This document shows positions 23,453-31,054 of a DNA stretch of 64,000 nucleotides, one piece after another. The translations under genes were made by a program, and so were the position numbers. Below the pieces are notes generated by a model, which worked only from the letters and a program-made list of their open reading frames with translations, ran no database searches and was not told the origin of the DNA. Position 1 is the stretch's first letter, and each line of letters begins with the position of its first letter. The stretch comes from Chryseobacterium sp. IHB B 17019 (GTDB taxonomy: Bacteria > Bacteroidota > Bacteroidia > Flavobacteriales > Weeksellaceae), in contig NZ_CP013293.1 in NCBI RefSeq assembly GCF_001456155.1, forward strand, positions 2,480,001-2,544,000, read 5' to 3'.

Positions 23453-24901
23453 TTAAAATTCAGCATTTTTTGGAGTTCTTGGGAAAGGGATTACGTCTCT
23501 GATATTCGTCATTCCCGTTACAAAAAGTACCAATCTTTCTAATCCCAAACCAAATCCTGCATGCGGCACAGAACCGAACTTTCTTGTATCAAGATACCAC
23601 CAAAGCTCGTGCTCGTCGACATGCATTTCTGTCATTTTCTGCTTTAAAACATCTAATCTCGCCTCTCTTTCAGAACCTCCGATAATTTCCCCGATTCCTG
23701 GGAAAAGGACGTCCATTGCGGCAACTGTTTTATTATCATCGTTAAGCTTCATATAGAATGCTTTGATTTCTTTTGGATAATCAAACAAAACTACCGGGCT
23801 TTCAAAATGTTTCTCAACAAGGTATCTTTCGTGCTCAGACTGAAGATCAGTTCCCCAATTTTCAACCGGATACTGGAATTTTCCTTTCTTATTTTCTTTT
23901 GAGTTCATCAGGATCTCAATCGCTTCTGTATAGCTTACTCTCTTGAAACGTTTAGCAATAACATTTTCAAGCTTTTCGATTAAGCCTTCTTTTGCCCTGT
24001 CTTTTTCAGCCTTGCTTTTTTGTTCTTCTGCAAAACGTTTGTCTAAGAAGTCAAGATCATCTTTACAGTTATCTAAAACATACTGAATCACATATTTAAG
24101 GAAATCTTCCGCCAAATCGATGTTGTCTTCAAGGTTGTTGAAAGCAACTTCCGGCTCAATCATCCAGAATTCTGCAAGGTGTCTTGTCGTATTAGAATTT
24201 TCTGCACGGAAAGTCGGCCCGAAAGTATAAATTCTTCCCAGTCCCATTGCCGCGGTTTCACCTTCCAGCTGTCCTGAAACCGTTAAGTTTGTTTTTTTAC
24301 CGAAGAAATCCTGTGTGAAATCAATTTCACCGTCTTCACCTTTCGGAAGATTGTTCAGATCAAAGTTGGTTACCCCAAACATTTCACCAGCACCTTCCGC
24401 ATCAGCTCCCGTAATAACAGGCGTGTTGATGTAAAAGAACTGGTTTTGGTTGAAGAACGAGTGAATCGCAAAACTCACCGCATGACGTACTCTGAAAACA
24501 GCCCCAAATAAATTAGTCCTGAATCTTAAATGAGCCTGATCTCTCAACGTCTCCAAAGAGTGTTTCTTAGGCTGAAGAATAGTTTTATCTCTGTCTTCCG
24601 TAAAGTTATCTCCTAAAATGATAATTTTCTTAGCAATAATTTCCACTGCTTGTCCGGCTCCCTGGCTCTCCACCACTTCACCAACAACTTTTAAAGAAGA
24701 TGCCGTACTGATTTTATTGATAATTTCTTCGTCGAAATTTTCAAAATCAACAACAATCTGCAAATTATTAATCGTAGAACCATCATTAAGCGCTATGAAG
24801 CGATTTGCACGGAAAGTTCTTACCCAACCGTAAACCGTAATGTCATGATGTAATACCTTTTTGTAATCCTGTAGGATTTCCTTAATTGTCTGCTTTTTCA
24901 T
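23453..24901 (-). CDS. asnS: Asparagine--tRNA ligase
   Basis: 482 residues, class II aminoacyl-tRNA synthetase. The N-terminal OB-fold anticodon domain ([20 protein letters not shown]) is followed by the catalytic core with motif 2 ([25 protein letters not shown]) and motif 3 ([22 protein letters not shown]). The PFPRTP ending is typical of AsnS. A perfect TAnnTTTG box, TAACTTTG on the minus strand at 24940-24947, gives a leader of about 35 nt. Confidence 0.97.
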   Translation of the reverse strand: MKKQTIKEILQDYKKVLHHDITVYGWVRTFRANRFIALNDGSTINNLQIVVDFENFDEEIINKISTASSLKVVGEVVESQGAGQAVEIIAKKIIILGDNFTEDRDKTILQPKKHSLETLRDQAHLRFRTNLFGAVFRVRHAVSFAIHSFFNQNQFFYINTPVITGADAEGAGEMFGVTNFDLNNLPKGEDGEIDFTQDFFGKKTNLTVSGQLEGETAAMGLGRIYTFGPTFRAENSNTTRHLAEFWMIEPEVAFNNLEDNIDLAEDFLKYVIQYVLDNCKDDLDFLDKRFAEEQKSKAEKDRAKEGLIEKLENVIAKRFKRVSYTEAIEILMNSKENKKGKFQYPVENWGTDLQSEHERYLVEKHFESPVVLFDYPKEIKAFYMKLNDDNKTVAAMDVLFPGIGEIIGGSEREARLDVLKQKMTEMHVDEHELWWYLDTRKFGSVPHAGFGLGLERLVLFVTGMTNIRDVIPFPRTPKNAEF

Positions 24902-24939
24902 TTGTTGATTATAAATTTTCGTATAAAAATTAATGAGTG

Positions 24940-24947
24940 CAAAGTTA
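24940..24947 (-). promoter_or_regulatory. Minus-7 element TAACTTTG for asnS
   Basis: Perfect TAnnTTTG on the minus strand, 38 nt before the asnS ATG. Confidence 0.5.
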
Positions 24948-25043
24948 CAAAAAAACCACTTATATAATTGTAATAAGCATTTTTGTTAATAATTCTTCTT
25001 CTATCAAATGTTTTATTAATTTTAAACACCCTTAACTCAGACT

Positions 25044-25844
25044 ATGAAAAACCTTCGTAATGGTGAATTTTTCGGACAAACCAACGAAACCCTCAGCTTT
25101 GATGGGTTGACCATTACAGATACAGAATACACCCACCCTTTTGTAGATTGGCACTATCATGAAAATCCCTATTTTACCTTTCTTCTCCAGGGAAATATGA
25201 AGGAAGGAAATAAAAAAGAAGTCTATGACTGCTCCGCCGGAACGCTGCTTTACCATCATTGGGAAGATGCCCATTACAATATAAAACCGGACATTTTCAC
25301 GAGAGGATTTCATATTGAAGTTTCAAAAGAATGGTTTGAAAAATTTCAACTATCAAAAGAAAATATCGAAGGAAGTTTCAATATTAAAAATCCGGATTTA
25401 AAATTACTGACTTACCAGATTCTTAAAGAAACAAAAATTAATGATGATTCTTTTGAATTGACTGTCAGTCAATTATTACTCAGTCTTTTCAGTCGGCTAT
25501 CAAATCAAAAAGAGTGTAATAAAAAGAAACCACTTTGGGTGAATCAGATTGATGAAATCCTGCATGAAAATTTCGCTGAAAAGCTGAGCCTTGCAGAACT
25601 TTCGCAAACTTTGAATATACATCCAATGCATCTAAGCCGGGATTTCCAAAAGTACTTTAATTGTAATTTGGGAGAATATATTAGAAAATTGAAGGTTGAA
25701 AAATCATTAAAAATTTTGAATACATCTGAATCTTTAACCGAAGTTGCGTTGGAATGCGGGTTCGCCGATCAGAGCCATTTTATCCGCTGTTTTAAGGAAA
25801 ATATTGGAATTACTCCTTTGAAATATAGAAATCTCTTGAAATAA
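25044..25844 (+). CDS. AraC-family transcriptional regulator
   Basis: 266 residues. An N-terminal cupin-like sensing half (FVDWHYHENPYFTFLLQGNM, and YHHWEDAHYNIKP) is followed by a C-terminal double helix-turn-helix: LSLAELSQTLNIHPMHLSRD, then SLTEVALECGFADQSHFIRC with the closing KENIGITPLKYRNLL. It faces the same way as the serine hydrolase 170 bp downstream, which could be a target, but no operator was identified. The ligand is unknown. Confidence 0.92.
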   Translation: MKNLRNGEFFGQTNETLSFDGLTITDTEYTHPFVDWHYHENPYFTFLLQGNMKEGNKKEVYDCSAGTLLYHHWEDAHYNIKPDIFTRGFHIEVSKEWFEKFQLSKENIEGSFNIKNPDLKLLTYQILKETKINDDSFELTVSQLLLSLFSRLSNQKECNKKKPLWVNQIDEILHENFAEKLSLAELSQTLNIHPMHLSRDFQKYFNCNLGEYIRKLKVEKSLKILNTSESLTEVALECGFADQSHFIRCFKENIGITPLKYRNLLK

Positions 25845-26002
25845 ACTAATATTATTTCATCATTCATTTGTGATTCCTACGGAATCTGGTAAGTCAGTAA
25901 TTTTAAAGCCATATTTTTAAAATCCTTGTCAAAGATAGGTCGATGTAATCTATCAAAATACAAAAGGTTAATATTATTCTATTTTTCCAATAAAACAATT
26001 AA

Positions 26003-26010
26003 TATTTTTG
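26003..26010 (+). promoter_or_regulatory. Minus-7 element TATTTTTG, 5 nt from the first ATG of the serine hydrolase gene
   Basis: Perfect TAnnTTTG. The predicted transcription start falls at the 26016 ATG, so either the mRNA is leaderless or translation starts at the second ATG, 26028. Confidence 0.5.
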
Positions 26011-26015
26011 TTTAG

Positions 26016-27692
26016 ATGAAATTTACTATGAAATCAATTCTTTTATTCTTACTGATTCTTATTTCCGGACTTTCTTTTGGCCAAAATATCACAGAGCCGG
26101 AAAAAATTGAGAATCAAATTCAGAAAGAGCATTTAAACAAAATTGTTTTCTTAGGCAATGTTATTCCTCTGGAAAATATAAAGGAAACTGATCTTCTGAA
26201 AGCCATGACTTTTCAGGAAGACAGAGATTTTGACATCCGTGTTTTTATGGATAATTCATTGGTTAATTATTTACACCAGCTTGATTCTTCTTTAACGGCT
26301 GATGAATTGCTCAAAAAAGGAAATTATCAATTCAATTTCTTTGTTGACGGAAAATTAATTTATACTGAAAACTTACATCCCGGAGCCGGAACTTCAGACA
26401 GCAAAAAGGTTAAAACAAACTTTAGAATTCCTTTTCTCAGCACAACAAACGAAGATTCTTGGGGAAGATATTTGTGGATGCGTTTCTATCTTGCCAATAG
26501 CGGAATTGATGCATTGGAAACAGGAAATCATACATTAAAAATTGAAATTAAACCTTATTTGAAAAATCCGGCTGTGAAAGTAGGAAATGTCATTGCAGAA
26601 GGTGAAATTCAATTAATTATTCCTAAAAAGAATATTTCTGAACAACAAATTGCTATTCAAAAAATCAAACCTAACAGCGGCTGGGAAATCTCGGAGGATA
26701 AATTAAATCAAGAAAAAATAAGGTTTTTAAATAAAAAAATTGCAGAAAAAAGATTCAGAGATATTACGGGAATTGTTGTTATTAAAAATGGAAAACTGCT
26801 GTTGGAAGAATATTTTAACGGTTATGAAAGAGACAGTTTACATGACACCCGTTCGGTTGGAAAATCGTTTTCTTCAGCATTAATGGGAATTGCAATACAA
26901 GATGGCTACATTAAAAATGAAAATCAAACTCTGAAAGAATTTTATAAGGTAAAAGAATTCAAAAATTATTCATCTAAAAAAGACAGTGTTACAATTAAAA
27001 GCTTACTTACGATGAGTTCGGGTTTTAATGGCAACGATGATGATTATGAATCACCTGGAAATGAGGAAAATATGTATCCCACGGACAATTGGATAAAATT
27101 CGTTCTGGATCTACCAATGACAGAAAATAAAATTGGAAAAACCTGGAATTATTTCACTGCCGGGGTGGTTCTGACAGGAGATATTTTAGATAAATCAGTT
27201 CCGAAAGGTTTGGAAAATTATGCTGACAAAAAACTCTTTCAACCTCTTGGAATTACCCATTACAAATGGCAGTTTACTCCTCAGAAAAAGCCTTCTTTAG
27301 CGGGTGGACTGAAAATGAGAGCTTTGGATTTCGCAAAATTCGGACAGCTGTATAAAAATAACGGAACCTGGAACGGAAAATCTGTTTTAAATAAAAATTG
27401 GATAAGAAAATCCTTTACTAATTATTTCACTGACACGAAAGATTTTGAAGGCTACGGATATCTTTTCTGGCGAAAAATTTATAAGGTCGGAAACAAAAAT
27501 TTTGAAGCCTATCAGTCGAGCGGAAACGGCGGAAATAAAATTATTATATTCACGGAAATCCCAGTTGTAATGGTGATTACAGCAAAAGCTTATAACAAGC
27601 CTTATGCTCATTCACAGGTTGAAAAAATGGTACAGGAATATCTGTTACCCTCGATTCATGAGTACTTGGTAATGAGTAATAAAATATTGTGA
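26016..27692 (+). CDS. Secreted serine hydrolase, beta-lactamase class C-like
   Basis: 558 residues from 26016; ATG 26028 gives the more typical signal peptide MKSILLFLLILISGLSFGQ. After an N-terminal domain of about 200 residues of unknown fold comes the class C/penicillin-binding-like hydrolase domain: SxxK as Ser280-Val-Gly-Lys283 (RSVGKSFSSALMG), a YFT element in WNYFTAGVV at the YxN position, and SGNGGNKI near residue 510 as the KTG-like region. It probably acts as an esterase or peptidase in the periplasm; beta-lactamase activity is not implied. An AraC regulator lies just upstream. Confidence 0.87.
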   Translation: MKFTMKSILLFLLILISGLSFGQNITEPEKIENQIQKEHLNKIVFLGNVIPLENIKETDLLKAMTFQEDRDFDIRVFMDNSLVNYLHQLDSSLTADELLKKGNYQFNFFVDGKLIYTENLHPGAGTSDSKKVKTNFRIPFLSTTNEDSWGRYLWMRFYLANSGIDALETGNHTLKIEIKPYLKNPAVKVGNVIAEGEIQLIIPKKNISEQQIAIQKIKPNSGWEISEDKLNQEKIRFLNKKIAEKRFRDITGIVVIKNGKLLLEEYFNGYERDSLHDTRSVGKSFSSALMGIAIQDGYIKNENQTLKEFYKVKEFKNYSSKKDSVTIKSLLTMSSGFNGNDDDYESPGNEENMYPTDNWIKFVLDLPMTENKIGKTWNYFTAGVVLTGDILDKSVPKGLENYADKKLFQPLGITHYKWQFTPQKKPSLAGGLKMRALDFAKFGQLYKNNGTWNGKSVLNKNWIRKSFTNYFTDTKDFEGYGYLFWRKIYKVGNKNFEAYQSSGNGGNKIIIFTEIPVVMVITAKAYNKPYAHSQVEKMVQEYLLPSIHEYLVMSNKIL

Positions 27693-27742
27693 ATATGTGA
27701 ATGGTCAAAAAGTGAATCTATCTCTTTGTTCAAAAAAGAAAA

Positions 27743-28285
27743 TTATTCGTCTTTCTTCGAAGGAACTAGAAAAACATCAATAAGACCTTCCGGTAATTGC
27801 ATTTTGATAAAACGATCTTCTCTGTTTACTTCAATAATCCAATCTTTGATCATTGGGATTACAACCTCTTTTCCGTCCAGATTTGTGATAAAATACGTCT
27901 GAGCAGTCTGATCATTTACAGATCTTATGACACCACAATCCTTATCATTTTCATCCAGAATATCATATCCTATTATTTCGTGGTAATAGAACTGCTTTCC
28001 TGAAAGTTTTGGTAATGTGGAGAGGGGCAAATAAACATCTTTACCCAATGATTGATCTACCAGAGCTTCGGTAGAATTTTTAAAAGCGATATTCAGAGCA
28101 TCGGATTTGCTCCACGATGATTTTTCAATAAAAAATGGAACCAATAATCCGTTGATTTCAACGAATATTGATTCCAGTTTATTGTAAAGCTCGGGTTGAT
28201 CTGTATCCAGTTTAAGGATTACATTCCCCGCAAGGCCGTGTCTGCGTGTGATTTTTCCTAATAAATAGCAATCTTCTTTACGCAT
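27743..28285 (-). CDS. rimM: Ribosome maturation factor RimM
   Basis: 180 residues. The N-terminal barrel starts with LLGKITRRHGLAGNVILKLDT, and the PRC-like C-terminal barrel contains YYHEIIGYDILDEND and VVIPMIKDWIIEVNRE. RimM binds S19 and helps 30S head maturation. It follows rpsP by 9 bp on the same strand, the classic rpsP-rimM pair; trmD and rplS are not directly next to them here. Confidence 0.95.
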   Translation of the reverse strand: MRKEDCYLLGKITRRHGLAGNVILKLDTDQPELYNKLESIFVEINGLLVPFFIEKSSWSKSDALNIAFKNSTEALVDQSLGKDVYLPLSTLPKLSGKQFYYHEIIGYDILDENDKDCGVIRSVNDQTAQTYFITNLDGKEVVIPMIKDWIIEVNREDRFIKMQLPEGLIDVFLVPSKKDE

Positions 28286-28294
28286 ACAGGTTTG

Positions 28295-28861
28295 TTAAGC
28301 TTCAGTGTTTTCTTCTGTTGACTCTTCAGCAGCAGGAGCTTCTTCTGTAGCTTCAGCAACTTCTTCAGCAGGTGCATTGGCAGCTTCTTCAGCAGCCTTA
28401 GCATCAGCTTCAGCCTGTGTAGCAGCAGCGATTCTAGCTTCGTTTACTTTAGCCTCAGCATCTAAAGCAGCTTTCTTAGCGTCAGCTTGAGCTTTAGTTA
28501 AACCTTCAACTTTACCTTGTACTTTTTGTTCTTTAGCTTCTAACCAAGCATTGAATCTTTTTTCAGCCTCAGCCTCATCAAAAGCACCTTTAGCAACACC
28601 ACCTTGTAAGTGTTTTTTGTAAAGTGCACCTTTGTAAGAAAGGATAGCTCTTGCAGTATCAGTCGGTTGAGCACCGTTGTTTAACCACTTTACAGCAGAA
28701 TCAACGTTCAAATCGATAGTAGCAGGGTTAGTAATTGGGTTGTAAGTTCCTAGTTTCTCGATGAATCTACCATCTCTTCTAGCTCTAGAATCTGCAACCA
28801 CGATGTGGAAGAAAGGCTTACCTTTTTTACCGTGTCTTTGTAATCTGATTTTTACTGACAT
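28295..28861 (-). CDS. rpsP: 30S ribosomal protein S16 with long Ala/Glu-rich extension
   Basis: 188 residues. Residues 1-85 are normal S16 (VKIRLQRHGKKGKPFFHIVV, and GAQPTDTARAILSYKGALYK). From about residue 105 the protein continues into a low-complexity Ala/Glu/Lys tail of about 80 residues that contains many EEA and ADA units. Escherichia coli S16 is 82 residues; extensions of this type occur in Bacteroidota. A small hairpin GGGACGAGCTCCC (28879-28891) sits in the leader, and a perfect TATCTTTG box is at 28911-28918. First gene of rpsP-rimM. Confidence 0.96.
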   Translation of the reverse strand: MSVKIRLQRHGKKGKPFFHIVVADSRARRDGRFIEKLGTYNPITNPATIDLNVDSAVKWLNNGAQPTDTARAILSYKGALYKKHLQGGVAKGAFDEAEAEKRFNAWLEAKEQKVQGKVEGLTKAQADAKKAALDAEAKVNEARIAAATQAEADAKAAEEAANAPAEEVAEATEEAPAAEESTEENTEA

Positions 28862-28910
28862 AATGTTTGAAATTTTAAGGGAGCTCGTCCCAGTTAAATA
28901 TTTAAGAGTG

Positions 28911-28918
28911 CAAAGATA
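28911..28918 (-). promoter_or_regulatory. Minus-7 element TATCTTTG for rpsP-rimM
   Basis: Perfect TAnnTTTG on the minus strand, about 49 nt before the rpsP ATG. The intervening leader contains the palindrome GGGACGAGCTCCC at 28879-28891. Confidence 0.55.
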
Positions 28919-28973
28919 ATAAAAAAGTTTAAAGTATAAGATACAATTTAAAAGTTTTGCAATAATTTTCAGG

Positions 28974-29088
28974 AGCCGGGAACCTGCTTTCGCTACTCGC
29001 TTTTTTCTTTGGGGATTTGCGCGGCGGCTTCGCCGCCGCGCAAATCCCCAAAGAAAAAGAGCTCAGACAGGCCGCTCGATCAGGGCTA
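28974..29088. repeat. REP-like hairpin element with 27-bp perfect arms, copy 1
   Basis: The core is a perfect inverted repeat, arms 29002-29028 and 29032-29058, loop TTC, with a GC-rich tip (GCGGCGGC/GCCGCCGC) unlike the AT-rich surroundings. Outer sequences CTGCTTTCGCTA on the left and GCCGCTCGATCAGGGCTA on the right match the ends of a second element at 55871-55945, so this is a family with conserved ends and a variable hairpin. Its right end directly abuts the nitroreductase stop codon at 29089. Confidence 0.85.
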
Positions 29089-29601
29089 TTACCCCAGTGT
29101 TCCCAGGTAAAATAATCCCAGACACTTCTGGTTTTCCTCAATAGTCAAAGATTCTTTCAAATGATCTACAATTTTCGGGGAGCTCCAATAGCAGCCGATT
29201 CCGTTTGCTGAGCAGGTTAGATACATATTTTGAACTGCCATGGAAACGGCAGCAATTTCTTCCCATTCCGGAACCATTCCACTGAAACTGACTACAATAG
29301 AAACTACGGCATCCGCTTTATTGATTTTAAAACCGATGTCATTGTATTTTTTCTCCAAAAAAAGCTGTTCGGGTTGAGAAGCTTTGTAGATAGCCTGCAT
29401 TTCGAAGGCTAGTTTTGCTTTTTCTTCTCCTTTGAATATTTTAAAACGCCAGGGTTTTGTACGTTTGTGATTAGGAGCAAATGTCGCCGAATTTAGAATT
29501 TCATCTAAAATTTCCTGAGAAATTTCTGCGTCCGTATAATCTTTTGGAAAGATACTTCTTCTTTGCTCAATGATTTCTTTTAAAACTTCTGCTTTGTTCA
29601 T
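29089..29601 (-). CDS. Nitroreductase-family FMN oxidoreductase
   Basis: 170 residues. The N-terminus carries the nitroreductase pattern RRSIFPKDYTDAEIS, then SATFAPNHKRTKPWRF for FMN phosphate binding, and the dimer/FMN region YLTCSANGIGCYWSSPKIV. These proteins reduce nitro compounds, quinones or enones with NAD(P)H. The C-terminus, LGLFYLGTLG, ends right at a REP-like element, so the last residues could be altered by its insertion. A perfect box read as TAGTTTTG at 29607-29614 lies 5 nt before the ATG (candidate leaderless mRNA). Confidence 0.9.
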   Translation of the reverse strand: MNKAEVLKEIIEQRRSIFPKDYTDAEISQEILDEILNSATFAPNHKRTKPWRFKIFKGEEKAKLAFEMQAIYKASQPEQLFLEKKYNDIGFKINKADAVVSIVVSFSGMVPEWEEIAAVSMAVQNMYLTCSANGIGCYWSSPKIVDHLKESLTIEENQKCLGLFYLGTLG

Positions 29602-29606
29602 GCAGA

Positions 29607-29614
29607 CAAAACTA
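29607..29614 (-). promoter_or_regulatory. Minus-7 element TAGTTTTG, 5 nt from the nitroreductase start
   Basis: Perfect TAnnTTTG on the minus strand; spacing to the ATG predicts transcription from the start codon. Confidence 0.5.
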
Positions 29615-29704
29615 CGAAAAAGTTGATGGTTGATTGTTGCCAGTCGATCGTTTTTAGTTATTTAAATCATAGCATTGACACTCATAACTCAAAACTTATA
29701 ACTC

Positions 29705-30154
29705 TTATAAAACCTCAACAATTTCCTGATGAATCTTATTTAAAGTAAAATCATCCCCTGATTTCATGCCCATCATCTTTTTAGCCATCGGGCTTTCGGG
29801 GGAAATGGCGTAAAAACGGTCGCCTTCAAAAAAGAATTCCCCAAGAGAAACGGAAATATAAAAACGTGCCTTATTGGTAATAACCAGAGAACCGAGCTGT
29901 ACCCTTTCTGTGGCATTATTGAGGACTTTAGCCATATTTCTTTTAAGATCGTGCAGTGCGGCTAATTGTTTTTGCATCTGGTAGATCTCTTCCTGCATTT
30001 CCTCCCTCATGCTGTCATATTTTGGTGTTTTTTTTATATCGCGACTAGCTTCTAAAGTAAAATCAATAAAGTTCTTCAGCTTTTCGATCTTTTCTGTAAT
30101 CACGTTTTTCACATAATTTCTTATGTCGTTTTTCTCAAATACTGTCTTCTCCAT
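29705..30154 (-). CDS. GreA/GreB-like transcription factor domain protein
   Basis: 149 residues from the ATG at 30154 (an upstream start would add 12 Lys/Tyr-rich residues). The N-terminal two thirds is a helical hairpin (DSMREEMQEEIYQMQKQLAA). The C-terminus has the Gre FKBP-like pattern: VQLGSLVITN, then FYAISPESPMAKKMMGMKSG, then FTLNKIHQEIVEVL, which parallels GreA's 'ISVSSPIARALIGKEEGD'. It probably binds the RNA polymerase secondary channel. The tip of the coiled coil is not clearly the GreA DxxE pair, so cleavage stimulation is uncertain. Confidence 0.8.
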   Translation of the reverse strand: MEKTVFEKNDIRNYVKNVITEKIEKLKNFIDFTLEASRDIKKTPKYDSMREEMQEEIYQMQKQLAALHDLKRNMAKVLNNATERVQLGSLVITNKARFYISVSLGEFFFEGDRFYAISPESPMAKKMMGMKSGDDFTLNKIHQEIVEVL

Positions 30155-30282
30155 AAATCGAATCTTTATATAAAGATAATATTTTTTCAATAATTTTTCA
30201 CGTTGTCATTAAAAAATTAAACAGTTTTAAAAAATGTATAATTTATTGTTATTGTATAAAATTTATGAAGAATTAAATTAAA

Positions 30283-30313
30283 AAAGCCTTGTAGATTTTA
30301 CAAGGCTTTCATT
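30283..30313 (-). terminator. Terminator after the SRPBCC gene
   Basis: Arms AAAGCCTTGTA (30283-30293) and TACAAGGCTTT (30299-30309), T-rich on the minus-strand side. Confidence 0.88.
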
Positions 30314-30844
30314 TTATTTTTCTGATATCTGTTTAAGCTCGTCCAGTCCCTGTCCAAACATTTTTCCCATCTGCATATCCATCATTGGCTTCATTATTTT
30401 CATTGGGGTTGTCAGTTCATTATCCATTGTCCATGTAACTTTTGTTCCGCTTCCTTCCGGTGTCAAAATAAAGCTTCCTTTTGCCATTCCTTCCCACGGT
30501 TTGATAAAGTGTAGATCACTCGACAATTTTTCATTCGGGATTACTTCAGTTACTTTTTGTTCACCTTCTCCTACCTGATCGTTTCCTTTCCAGTGATAAG
30601 CATCTCCCACGGTTCCTGGCGTTCCGGAATAGGTAATCTGAACACTCGGATCAGCTTTTGCAAAGGGATTCCACTCGTTGAAAGCCTTTGTAGAGCCAAC
30701 ATGCTGCCATACTTTTTCTTTCGGAGCATTGATGACTATTGATTTTTCAAAGTGATAACCTTTGTTGAAAGCCAGCATTGCAATAATAACATATGCTACG
30801 ATCAGCAGGATAATTACACCAAGAATCTTTAAGATTGTTTTCAT
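30314..30844 (-). CDS. SRPBCC (polyketide cyclase/START-like) protein with N-terminal membrane anchor
   Basis: 176 residues. One N-terminal hydrophobic helix (ILGVIILLIVAYVIIAMLAF) is followed by a SRPBCC domain with its typical entry INAPKEKVWQHVGSTKAFNE and NPFAKADPSVQITYSG; TVTWTMDNELTTPMKIMKP covers the last strand and helix. Such proteins form a lipid or ligand cavity; the ligand is unknown. TATATTTA, one base off the TAnnTTTG consensus, ends 4 nt before the ATG. Confidence 0.87.
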   Translation of the reverse strand: MKTILKILGVIILLIVAYVIIAMLAFNKGYHFEKSIVINAPKEKVWQHVGSTKAFNEWNPFAKADPSVQITYSGTPGTVGDAYHWKGNDQVGEGEQKVTEVIPNEKLSSDLHFIKPWEGMAKGSFILTPEGSGTKVTWTMDNELTTPMKIMKPMMDMQMGKMFGQGLDELKQISEK

Positions 30845-31054
30845 AGTTTAAATATATTTTGGTTAAATTTTTTAACATCATTACGGTCAAAACTCGTGTC
30901 AAAATTAATCATTTGCGCCACATTTCAACTTTGCATATGACAAGATTATTAAAGATAAACAATTTTGTCACATCTTCTTATTCAGGCATCATTTTTGTGC
31001 GTTTTGCTGTCGATTCATTAGAATTATTAAATTTACATTATTAAAAATCAGAAT

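Noticed and set aside
28929..29141. 70-codon open stretch over the REP-like element
   Set aside because: It is a translation through the palindrome and the nitroreductase end; the sequence is explained by the repeat.
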